Made by a program: the position numbers and the translations under genes
Part shown: one piece after another, positions 1 through 5,032 of the stretch
Layout of the letters: every line of letters starts with the position of its first letter
Numbering within the stretch: the stretch's first letter is position 1
Source of the DNA: CAYZSU01 sp964480565
GTDB lineage: Bacteria > UBA10199 > 2-02-FULL-44-16 > JAAZCA01
Length of the DNA stretch: 5,129 nucleotides
Direction of reading: 5' to 3'
Assembly: GCA_964480565.1 (NCBI GenBank)
Contig: CAYZSU010000115.1
Span: 1 to 5,129, forward strand
The notes under the pieces: generated by a model
Database searches by the model: none
Told to the model about the DNA's origin: nothing
Seen by the model: the letters and a program-made list of their open reading frames with translations, nothing else

Positions 1-251
1 TATACCACATTATTAATCTTATTACTCGTCAATTCATTGAAATCGGTGTACTAGATGCACCATCGCCAAAAGCAGCGATTCGCGCAGCTGCAAAACTTGG
101 CTGGGTGCAGTCGCCCGATCGCTGGATTGCATGCATCAATGCGCGCAATGATTCCGTGCATGGCTACTTTGGTATTGATGAGGACAGCTATATTCAACTG
201 GCCAGAGAACTGCTATTGCTACTCGATCATATTGGAACTGTTGAAAAATAG
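1..251 (+). CDS. HEPN-domain protein, HI0074 family (nucleotidyltransferase substrate-binding type), C-terminal part
   Basis: The reading frame starting at base 3 is open from the window edge to TAG at 249-251 and gives 82 residues. The N-terminus lies outside the window; family members are usually about 130-140 residues, so roughly 50-60 are missing. The sequence has the family pattern: an APSPKAAIRAAAKLGW helix, a W(I/L)xxxNxRNDSVH segment, then a C-terminal helix rich in leucine. Visible residues R48-N-D-S-V-H53-G-Y55 (bases 144-167) form the HEPN RX4HXY motif. In HEPN/MNT toxin-antitoxin pairs the R and H are the RNase active site, and the tyrosine is AMPylated by the MNT antitoxin. By inference this is the toxin-like partner of a minimal nucleotidyltransferase gene, probably upstream of the window. 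No MNT gene is visible inside it. The family is well recognised; activity as a toxin is inferred. Confidence 0.85.
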   Translation, partial: YHIINLITRQFIEIGVLDAPSPKAAIRAAAKLGWVQSPDRWIACINARNDSVHGYFGIDEDSYIQLARELLLLLDHIGTVEK

Positions 252-337
252 CTGTTTAGAGAGAATTCAAAAATACCTAGGTTGTAGTCTCCCGTAAATC
301 CATGATTGGAAGGTCTCTACATTCATGTAAGGATTCA

Positions 338-421
338 ATGGTGCTAAACATGAAGAAACACCAAAGATGGGCGTTCCAAATGGTAGTTCTATTATGTTGT
401 CATTGCTGTCTGCTAATTTGA
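338..421 (+). CDS. possible small hydrophobic peptide (27 aa), weak candidate
   Basis: ATG at 338 is preceded by AAGGA at 329-333, a plausible but close ribosome site. The frame runs 27 codons to TGA at 419-421; an internal ATG at 350 is an alternative start. The peptide has a basic N-terminal half (MKKHQRW) followed by a hydrophobic, cysteine-rich tail (VVLLCCHCCLLI), which looks like a tiny membrane peptide or a broken signal sequence. I recognise no family. ORFs of this length occur by chance in AT-rich DNA, so this is only a candidate. It is the only coding-like item in the gap between the HEPN gene and the SRP RNA. Confidence 0.2.
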   Translation: MVLNMKKHQRWAFQMVVLLCCHCCLLI

Positions 422-464
422 AATATTTCATATGCTATACAAAAAACACACTAAAAACCCTCTT

Positions 465-501
465 GCGCTTTTGGGGCGTATCTGATTTAAATCCCCAGCG
501 C
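465..501. repeat. interrupted inverted repeat upstream of the SRP RNA
   Basis: GCGCT (465-469) and GGGG (473-476), separated by TTT, pair with CCCC (493-496) and AGCGC (497-501). That is nine GC-rich pairs with a 3-nt bulge and a 16-nt loop. The loop contains the TTTAAAT that is the best candidate -10 box for the SRP RNA. No run of T follows, so it is not a standard intrinsic terminator. It could be a regulator site or chance. Confidence 0.35.
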
Positions 502-538
502 ACATGATTGTTCTTAAGAGTGCGTGTTGCAGTGACTG

Positions 539-670
539 ACAGCATAGAAATGGGCGGCTGGAACCCATGCGGTTGATCAGCGGCGAATTCCGCCAGGCCC
601 GGAAGGGAGCAACGGTAACCGACTTGTTTAATGCGCCGTGGTCTTGTCTGGCCGTCCTTTTCTATGCTGT
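539..670 (+). other. extended stem flanking the SRP RNA (probable precursor processing stem)
   Basis: ACAGCATAGAAA (539-550) is the perfect reverse complement of TTTCTATGCTGT (659-670). A single T-T mismatch (551/658) separates it from the 11-bp terminal helix of the SRP RNA. Together they form a helix of 23 pairs with one mismatch. The inferred role is a precursor stem recognised by processing RNases such as RNase III or RNase P, or simply a longer mature RNA. It is not followed by a T-run, so it should not act as a strong intrinsic terminator, and read-through into dnaX 40 nt downstream is possible. Confidence 0.7.
552..657 (+). ncRNA. ffs: signal recognition particle RNA, 4.5S (small bacterial type)
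   Basis: This is the RNA scaffold that binds the Ffh M domain and works with FtsY to target nascent membrane proteins to the translocon. The conserved apical region lies at about 591-615: CCC (598-600), GGAA tetraloop (601-604), GGG (605-607), with the asymmetric loop strands CAGG on the 5' side and AGCA on the 3' side, very close to the E. coli 4.5S core. The ends are set by an 11-bp helix: GGGCGGCUGGA (552-562) pairs without mismatch, allowing G-U, with UCUGGCCGUCC (647-657). A middle helix pairs CGGCG (581-585) with CGCCG (634-638). The predicted mature length is about 106 nt, against 114 in E. coli, with no Alu domain. Its position directly before dnaX is a common bacterial arrangement. 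The exact mature ends are inferred, because the stem continues outward. Confidence 0.93.
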
Positions 671-709
671 ACTCGATAATAACTCCCATTATTGTATTTG
701 GAAAAAATT

Positions 710-2335
710 ATGTCCTATCAAGTTCTAGCACGAAAATACCGCCCATTGCGATTTAGCGATGTGATTGGGCAATCCCATATTGTGACTACATTGCAAAATG
801 CATTAACACAAGATCGCATTCATCACGCCTATTTATTTACAGGCGCGCGCGGTATTGGTAAAACTACAATTGCGCGGATTTTGGCTAAATCGTTAAATTG
901 CGAAAAACGCGATGGTGTTGAGCCATGTGGATCATGTCAAACATGTATGGATATTACATCCGGTGCATCAATGGATGTGCAGGAAATTGATGGCGCGTCC
1001 AATACTAGCGTGGATGATGTGCGGGAAATTCGCGAACGTATTAAGTATTTACCGTCATCGGGTAAGTATAAAATTTATATCATCGATGAAGTGCATATGC
1101 TTTCCAATAGTGCATTTAATGCATTATTAAAGACGCTCGAAGAACCGCCAAGTCATGTGATTTTTATATTTGCCACAACAGAGGTGCATAAAATTCCCGC
1201 AACGATTTTATCACGTTGCCAGCGATATGATTTTCGTCGTATTCCCAAACAAGAGATTATTGATGCATTGATGGGTATTGCTGCAAAGGAACATATAGCA
1301 GTGGAGGAATCCGTACTTCGATTTTTAGCGCATGAGTCCACAGGCAGTATGCGCGATGCACAGTCATTATTTGACCAAGCCATTGCTTTTGGTGGGGACA
1401 ATGTCAGCCTAGAACAAGTGGGTGATATGCTGGGCACATGGGATCGCGTGCGTTTATTTGAATTGGTATCTGCGATTATTCAACAAAACCCAATGGCTGC
1501 GATATTGCACTTGGGGCAGGCTTATGACTGTGGGGCAGATTTAAACCGCTTGGCATCTGCTATTTTAGAATTGTTACATCATTTGATTATGCTCAAAGAA
1601 GACGAACAAGCAGGCACTCACTTGGATATTGTAGATGATGAGTGTACGGAGTTAATGGCGTTAAGTCAGCTAGTTACGCCAGAACAATTGCAACGCATGT
1701 TTCACTCTTGGTATCAAGTGGTGGAAAGTGTATCCCGATCTGGTTTACCAAAGATGCTTCTTGAAGTGGGATTGATTCGGCTGTGCCATATTGGTCCGAT
1801 TGAATCCATTGAGTCATTAATCGATGAAGTACGGCAATTAGGGGTCAGTCTTAAAGTTGCGGCAGTGCCTGATATATCTGTGTCAACGCAGAATATATCG
1901 CAAGAAAAACAACCTGCACAATTTGAGGCTGTTGAGCAAAATACTGTAATACCTGATAATGCGAATGATCGATGGGATGAATTTGTCGCATGGGTGTCTG
2001 CAAAAAAACCGCAAGTAGCGTCATTATTGCAAAATGGCATATTTATGGGGATTGAAGGGACTCAGGTTCGGCTAACCTATAGTAATCCATTATATGCGGA
2101 TATGATGCAGGAAACAGATCGTCAGGACGTACTCAATCAATTACTTTCTGAATTTTTCAAAAAAAATATATGCATTACCATTGGTCGTATTGCAGAGAAA
2201 AATACAAGCAAAGCCAAGCAAGGTAAGAAAAAAGAAATAGTTAAACAAGCATTGAGCGATGATATTGTGAAGCAAGCAGCCACTATTTTGGATGCACGTA
2301 TTCATGATATTCGTGTTGAAACAGAGGATGCATAA
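710..2335 (+). CDS. dnaX: DNA polymerase III clamp-loader subunit tau (and probable gamma)
   Basis: This AAA+ ATPase of the DnaX complex loads the beta sliding clamp; tau also ties the core polymerases to DnaB helicase. The protein has 541 residues. The ATG at 710 is preferred over the in-frame TTG at 692 because it gives the canonical MSYQVLARKYRP start, with a weak GGAA site 6 nt upstream. Visible motifs are Walker A GARGIGKT (45-52), four zinc cysteines C64/C73/C76/C79, Walker B with D126-E127, sensor 1 ATTE (155-158), SRC with arginine finger R169, and sensor 2 SMRD with R215. Domains I-III reach about residue 370. The linker and C-terminal region are short: 541 residues against 643 in E. 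coli, with little of the Lys/Pro-rich domain IV. An in-phase slippery A7 at codons 431-433 suggests a frameshifted gamma form. It heads the dnaX-ybaB-recR block; TAA overlaps the ribosome site of ybaB. Confidence 0.97.
   Translation: MSYQVLARKYRPLRFSDVIGQSHIVTTLQNALTQDRIHHAYLFTGARGIGKTTIARILAKSLNCEKRDGVEPCGSCQTCMDITSGASMDVQEIDGASNTSVDDVREIRERIKYLPSSGKYKIYIIDEVHMLSNSAFNALLKTLEEPPSHVIFIFATTEVHKIPATILSRCQRYDFRRIPKQEIIDALMGIAAKEHIAVEESVLRFLAHESTGSMRDAQSLFDQAIAFGGDNVSLEQVGDMLGTWDRVRLFELVSAIIQQNPMAAILHLGQAYDCGADLNRLASAILELLHHLIMLKEDEQAGTHLDIVDDECTELMALSQLVTPEQLQRMFHSWYQVVESVSRSGLPKMLLEVGLIRLCHIGPIESIESLIDEVRQLGVSLKVAAVPDISVSTQNISQEKQPAQFEAVEQNTVIPDNANDRWDEFVAWVSAKKPQVASLLQNGIFMGIEGTQVRLTYSNPLYADMMQETDRQDVLNQLLSEFFKKNICITIGRIAEKNTSKAKQGKKKEIVKQALSDDIVKQAATILDARIHDIRVETEDA
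2002..2008 (+). promoter_or_regulatory. candidate -1 frameshift site (A-AAA-AAA) making a gamma-like DnaX
   Basis: Seven A residues lie in the phase gcA-AAA-AAA-ccg, the X-XXY-YYZ arrangement needed for tandem tRNA-Lys slippage; E. coli dnaX uses A-AAA-AAG. The two lysine codons are 432 and 433, within a few codons of the E. coli site (gamma is 431 residues). After a -1 shift the ribosome would read 15 codons (TASSVIIAKWHIYGD) and stop at TGA 2053-2055, giving a protein of about 448 residues. I see no strong downstream stem-loop (only a GCAA/TTGC 4-bp pairing at 2011-2030) and no clear upstream Shine-Dalgarno stimulator. Polymerase slippage on the A-run is an alternative. Confidence 0.55.
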
Positions 2336-2346
2336 GGAGCATAATT

Positions 2347-2661
2347 ATGGATATGAAAAAATTAATGAAGCAAGCACAACAGATGCAAGGTGATCTTGCA
2401 AAAAAACAGGAAGAATTAGGCAATAAAACCTATGAAGCCAGTGCTGGCGGCGGAATGGTTGTGGCAACAGTGAGTGGTAAGCATGAAATTGTTAGTCTTA
2501 AAATTGATCCAACAATTGTGTCGTCTGATGATGTGGATATGTTGCAGGATTTAGTGATTGCTGCAGTAAACGAAGGGTTTTCACGGGTAAATGAGGATGC
2601 ACAAAATTCACTGTCTGGTATGATGGGCGGCATGGGTGGCCTTCCCAATTTTTTTGGATAA
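2347..2661 (+). CDS. ybaB: YbaB/EbfC family nucleoid-associated DNA-binding protein
   Basis: This is a small DNA-binding protein that forms a dimer with a tweezer-like shape and coats the nucleoid; it is usually found between dnaX and recR. Its 104 residues match the family length. The N-terminal helix MKKLMKQAQQMQGDLAKKQEEL (from residue 3) is the typical coiled region. It is followed by the core EASAGGGMVVATVSGKHEIVSLKIDP and a second helix containing DDVDMLQDLVIAAVNEG. The tail is glycine- and methionine-rich (MMGGMGGLPNFFG). A strong AAGGAG at 2334-2339 lies 7 nt before ATG 2347, which fixes the start; ATG 2353 is less well placed. The gene begins 11 nt after dnaX and ends 3 nt before recR, so it is almost certainly cotranscribed. 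Confidence 0.95.
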   Translation: MDMKKLMKQAQQMQGDLAKKQEELGNKTYEASAGGGMVVATVSGKHEIVSLKIDPTIVSSDDVDMLQDLVIAAVNEGFSRVNEDAQNSLSGMMGGMGGLPNFFG

Positions 2662-2664
2662 ATA

Positions 2665-3252
2665 ATGACACCATTAGATCGATTAATTCATGAATTAGGT
2701 AAATTGCCGGGCATTGGCGAACGTACTGCCACGCGCCTGGCCTTTTATGTTTTGCGACAACCGCAGGCCTATGCGCATGCGCTTGTGTCGTCGATTCGCG
2801 ATGTTAAAGAAAAAATTACTTTGTGTTCGCAATGCATGAACATTACTGAAATAAATCCTTGTCAGTATTGTCAGGATCATCGCAGGGATGATGCGATAAT
2901 ATGTGTAGTAGAGGAACCCTCTGATTTGATCGCTGTGGAACGAACCCATGCATATAAGGGCAAGTACCATGTATTGCACGGTGCCTTGTCGCCGCTTGAT
3001 GGCGTGGGGCCAGAGGATATTAAAATTCGTGAATTAATGAGTCGATTAAGTCAGGAGTCTGTGAATGAAGTGATTTTAGCGACTAATCCCAATGTGGAGG
3101 GGGAAGCCACTGCACTTTATTTAACACGACTAATTAAGCCTTCTGGAATTTCTGTGTCCAGATTAGCATCAGGTATGCCGGTGGGTAGCGATTTAGAGTA
3201 TATTGATGCAACGACATTGTCGCGTGCATTTGAGGATCGTCGTTTATTGTAA
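2665..3252 (+). CDS. recR: recombination mediator protein RecR
   Basis: RecR forms a ring-like clamp that works with RecO (and RecF) to load RecA onto SSB-coated gaps in the RecF repair pathway. The protein has 195 residues, close to the usual 200. Domains in order: helix-hairpin-helix around LPGIGERTATRLAF (14-27); a Cys4 zinc finger C54-x2-C57-x8-C66-x2-C69; a Toprim domain starting at CVVEEPSDLIAVE (80-92) and including YHVLHGALSPLDGVGPED (101-118); then the conserved C-terminal LASGMPVGSDLEYIDATTLSRAFEDRR. The start ATG lies 3 nt after the ybaB stop with only a weak GGA (2656-2658), so translation is probably coupled to ybaB. All key motifs are present and nothing appears broken. Confidence 0.97.
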   Translation: MTPLDRLIHELGKLPGIGERTATRLAFYVLRQPQAYAHALVSSIRDVKEKITLCSQCMNITEINPCQYCQDHRRDDAIICVVEEPSDLIAVERTHAYKGKYHVLHGALSPLDGVGPEDIKIRELMSRLSQESVNEVILATNPNVEGEATALYLTRLIKPSGISVSRLASGMPVGSDLEYIDATTLSRAFEDRRLL

Positions 3253-3262
3253 TGGGATTGCC

Positions 3263-3268
3263 TATAAA
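3263..3268 (+). promoter_or_regulatory. weak candidate -10 box for elbB-rlmH
   Basis: TATAAA in the 81-nt gap after recR is the only good -10 match before elbB. The -35 region (about 3240-3245) is poor. The elbB-rlmH pair may have its own weak promoter here or may be read through from recR; no terminator is visible in the gap. Confidence 0.25.
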
Positions 3269-3333
3269 ATGATTATTTGAGGGTGTTTCCGTAATAGGTG
3301 TATCTGTTCTTCTTTAATAACTCTGAGGAAATG

Positions 3334-4008
3334 ATGGCAAGTCAAAAAAAAATAGGCGTACTTCTTAGTGGATGTGGGCATCGGGATGGATCAGAAATCC
3401 ATGAAGCCACGTGCACACTTTTATCCATTGCGATGCATGGTGCAGTTAGTGTATGTATGGCGCCGGATCAAAATCAGTATTCTGTAAAAAATCATCTAAA
3501 CGGTGACACAATGGATGATCATCGCAATTGCAAGCAAGAATCCGCGCGTATTGCCCGCGGTGATATTGTCAGTATATCGGATATATCTGCAGGGCAGTTG
3601 GATGGTCTGGTTATTCCTGGCGGGTTAGGCATGGCTGCGAACTTATCCTCCTATTTAGACAATCCCAAAGAGTTTTCTCTAAACGATAATGTATTGACAT
3701 TGATTCAATCATTAATTACCGCGCATAAACCCATTGCTGCGATTTGCATTGCACCTGTACTACTTGCGAAGGCACTTCAAGTGTGTGGCATATCTGCAAA
3801 GCTTACCATTGGCAATGCTCAGGATGTAGCGGGCCATATTGAATCGATGGGGCATACACATGAATGCTGCCATGCGGATCAATGTATTGTGGATCAGAAA
3901 AATCGTGTGATTACAACACCTGCCTACATGACTGCGCAATTGATTGACGAGGTCTATCACGGTATTCATAAGTCTGTGGCAGCGATGATGAAAATGATAT
4001 CTGCATGA
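3334..4008 (+). CDS. elbB: ElbB, DJ-1/PfpI-family glyoxalase-like protein (isoprenoid biosynthesis-associated)
   Basis: This is a class I glutamine-amidotransferase-fold protein of the DJ-1/PfpI superfamily. E. coli ElbB was linked genetically to early isoprenoid synthesis and has weak glyoxalase activity; the true substrate is unclear. The product has 224 residues (E. coli 217). It shows the N-terminal KIGVLLSGCGHRDGSEIHEA with E21 and E24, APDQNQYSVKNHLNG, LDGLVIPGGLGMAANLS (89-105), the nucleophile-elbow cysteine C138 in AAICIAPVLL, and VITTPAYMTAQ (192-202). GAGGA at 3325-3329 is too close to ATG 3331 and better fits ATG 3334. The in-frame GTG at 3298 lacks a ribosome site and adds unconserved residues. 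A run of nine A at 3344-3352 lies in codons 4-7. The gene overlaps rlmH by ATGA. Confidence 0.93.
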   Translation: MASQKKIGVLLSGCGHRDGSEIHEATCTLLSIAMHGAVSVCMAPDQNQYSVKNHLNGDTMDDHRNCKQESARIARGDIVSISDISAGQLDGLVIPGGLGMAANLSSYLDNPKEFSLNDNVLTLIQSLITAHKPIAAICIAPVLLAKALQVCGISAKLTIGNAQDVAGHIESMGHTHECCHADQCIVDQKNRVITTPAYMTAQLIDEVYHGIHKSVAAMMKMISA

Positions 4009-4430
4009 AACTCTATGTTATTAATATAGGTAAGCCCAAACGGTCGGAATTAATTGCACTAGCCAATGACTATCAAAAACGTATTTCCCATTATATGCCT
4101 ATCGAGCATAAAATCGCTAAGGATGAAAATCGCGCACTTGTTTACTTGGAAAAAGTGGATGTGAAAATCGCATTGGACGAAGCTGGCAAGCAATTGTCAT
4201 CAACGGAATTGGCACATGTGATTGATAAGCAAATGATGTCAACTGTGAAGTCCATGGCCTGGGTGATCGGCGATCAAGATGGGTTTAGCAATGTATTTAA
4301 GTCACAGATGACAATGCAAATGAGTTTATCCTGTATGACATTTCCATATGAATTTGCCATGTGTATTATTTTCGAACAACTATATCGTGCGATGACGATT
4401 TTACGAAATGAACCGTATCATCGGGCATAG
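4005..4430 (+). CDS. rlmH: 23S rRNA pseudouridine-1915 N3-methyltransferase RlmH
   Basis: This SPOUT-class, SAM-dependent enzyme methylates pseudouridine 1915 in helix 69 of 23S rRNA on the assembled ribosome and acts as a dimer. The protein has 141 residues, against about 155-160 usually. Family signatures are MKLYVINIGKPK at the start, ALDEAGKQLSSTELA (56-70), the SAM loop VIGDQDG (87-93), SLSCMTFPYEFA (107-118), EQLYRAM (124-130), and the C-terminal NEPYHRA. Two conserved spots differ from the common form: IGGxxG is IGDQDG, and the usual T(L/F)PH is TFPY. The knot region and the terminal YHR are intact, so a working enzyme is likely, though divergent. Its ATG lies inside the end of elbB (4-nt overlap), implying coupled translation. 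Two TAG stops occur in tandem (4428-4433). Confidence 0.92.
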   Translation: MKLYVINIGKPKRSELIALANDYQKRISHYMPIEHKIAKDENRALVYLEKVDVKIALDEAGKQLSSTELAHVIDKQMMSTVKSMAWVIGDQDGFSNVFKSQMTMQMSLSCMTFPYEFAMCIIFEQLYRAMTILRNEPYHRA

Positions 4431-4442
4431 TAGACAGTCCTA
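4431..4442. other. short convergent gap between rlmH and the orphan gene
   Basis: Only 12 bases separate the stop of rlmH from the stop of the minus-strand gene. The sequence is AT-rich and has no GC-rich hairpin with a T-tract, so I see no intrinsic terminator for either direction. Transcripts probably overlap or end by another mechanism. Confidence 0.5.
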
Positions 4443-4886
4443 TTATATAGTATATTTTGTACGGAGCGTATTAGTTGTATTGCGAATGCCAAATTTTTCC
4501 CGGTATGTGTCTTGTTGATCGTCATCCTCACTAATGCTTTTCCAAAAATGAAACTTATCATCCTGCAAGTCAGTTGGCGTAATTTTAATCAAATCAGAGA
4601 GTGTAATGTAAAGTTCTGAGCCCTTTTGCTCTTCTGTATAGGGTGATTGAATGTCATTGATTGTTTTCCAGTCAGACTCATATGTGTATTGTTTCCAGTA
4701 AATCTCGATTGCTTTTTTATGGGTTTTTAATCCACGTTTGGCAATTGTACGAATGTGTTTAATATACTCCTGGTTGTCAGAGTTGCCATCCCATGCCTGA
4801 TAGAGTAGAAATATAAATTTTTCCTCCTGATCGTAAATACAGTTTTCCTGTTTTGAAAAATGGTTGTCAAAATTCTCCTTGTTCAT
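4443..4886 (-). CDS. hypothetical protein, unknown family (147 aa)
   Basis: I do not recognise this protein. The start is the ATG at 4886-4884, because GGAG (plus-strand 4893-4896) sits 6 nt upstream; the in-frame TTG at 4898-4896 overlaps that ribosome site and is rejected. The 147-residue product has no signal peptide or membrane segment and is probably cytoplasmic. It is aromatic-rich (W32, W64, W73, W115 and many Tyr and Phe) with a single cysteine, C16. An N-terminal part of probable helices (about 20-70, including EEKFIFLLYQAWDG and HIRTIAKRGLKTHKKAIEIYWKQY) is followed by an acidic stretch (DQEEKGS-like and SEDDDQQD, 118-126) and a polar Thr/Asn-rich tail. The clean ribosome site and intact length favour a real gene. 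It is convergent to rlmH and preceded by a repeat-rich region, which suggests accessory origin. Confidence 0.7.
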   Translation of the reverse strand: MNKENFDNHFSKQENCIYDQEEKFIFLLYQAWDGNSDNQEYIKHIRTIAKRGLKTHKKAIEIYWKQYTYESDWKTINDIQSPYTEEQKGSELYITLSDLIKITPTDLQDDKFHFWKSISEDDDQQDTYREKFGIRNTTNTLRTKYTI

Positions 4887-4900
4887 ATCAATCTCCAATT

Positions 4901-4952
4901 GTTTATAGCATTTATAATATCAATTATATGTCGTAAAGTAGTTTATAGCATT
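4901..4952 (-). promoter_or_regulatory. 12-bp direct repeats carrying extended -10 boxes upstream of the orphan gene
   Basis: GTTTATAGCATT occurs at 4901-4912 and again, exactly 40 bp away, at 4941-4952. On the minus strand each copy reads AATGCTATAAAC and contains TGCTATAAA, an extended -10 form. The distal copy is well placed to start a transcript with a leader of about 50 nt for the orphan gene. The proximal copy would start too near the ribosome site and may instead be an operator. TATAAT on the minus strand at 4923-4928 is another -10 candidate. No good -35 box is visible. Confidence 0.4.
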
Positions 4953-4977
4953 GATTGGTTGGCATAGCGATTGGTTG
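4953..4977. repeat. 9-bp direct repeat GATTGGTTG
   Basis: GATTGGTTG occurs at 4953-4961 and 4969-4977, a 16-bp offset. Each copy is preceded by a short TAGC-containing stretch. The second copy runs directly into the first 28-bp repeat unit. Confidence 0.5.
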
Positions 4978-5032
4978 AAATTACCCCCTACTTTAGCCAA
5001 AAAGTGGCTAAAATAACCCTTGATTTTAGCCA
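4972..5032. repeat. two 28-bp palindromic repeat units (TGGYT..TTTAGCCA)
   Basis: Units at 4972-4999 and 5005-5032 match at 21 of 28 positions and are offset by 33 bp. Both begin with TGG and end with TTTAGCCA. The second unit is itself a perfect hairpin: TGGCTAAAAT (5005-5014) and ATTTTAGCCA (5023-5032) with an 8-nt loop. TTTAGCCA of unit 1 (4992-4999) can also pair with TGGCTAAA (5005-5012) over a 5-nt loop, so two hairpins compete. Such an array suggests an operator for a regulator, or the repeated terminal sequence of a transposable element. Confidence 0.6.

Larger units (their letters stand above)
252..551. other. intergenic region between the HEPN gene and the SRP RNA
   Basis: This stretch of about 300 bases has no convincing gene. 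It holds the weak 27-codon ORF at 338-421, an A-rich segment around 440-458, and an interrupted hairpin at 465-501. The promoter of the SRP RNA should lie here, but no pair of boxes is convincing. The best guess is TTGCGC at 463-468 with an AT-rich TTTAAAT box at 486-492, which would give a leader of about 40 nt before the mature RNA. I see no tRNA and no strong terminator for the HEPN gene. Confidence 0.5.

Noticed and set aside
55..297. 80-codon plus-strand ORF overlapping the left-edge gene
   Set aside because: It is out of frame with the well-matched HEPN sequence (frame starting at base 3) and has no family resemblance.
659..670. Intrinsic terminator after the SRP RNA
   Set aside because: The inverted repeat is clear, but no T-tract follows the right arm; the TTTT at 658-661 lies inside the stem.
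435..689. 84-codon minus-strand ORF
   Set aside because: It runs antisense through the SRP RNA; the conserved RNA structure explains the sequence.
692..709. Upstream TTG start for dnaX
   Set aside because: The six extra residues (TTG 692 to ATG 710) are not part of the conserved DnaX start, and ATG 710 gives MSYQVLARKYRP.
1153..2040. Minus-strand ORFs inside dnaX (1153-1437 and 1714-2040)
   Set aside because: They are shadows of a strongly conserved coding gene, with no plausible protein family.
3298..3333. GTG start 36 nt upstream for elbB
   Set aside because: It has no ribosome site and adds unconserved residues; GAGGA at 3325-3329 points to ATG 3334.
4896..4898. TTG start for the minus-strand orphan gene
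   Set aside because: It overlaps the GGAG ribosome site that serves ATG 4886-4884.
4901..5032. CRISPR array
   Set aside because: Repeats differ in sequence and spacing (12 bp, 9 bp, 28 bp); there are no regular spacers and no cas gene.
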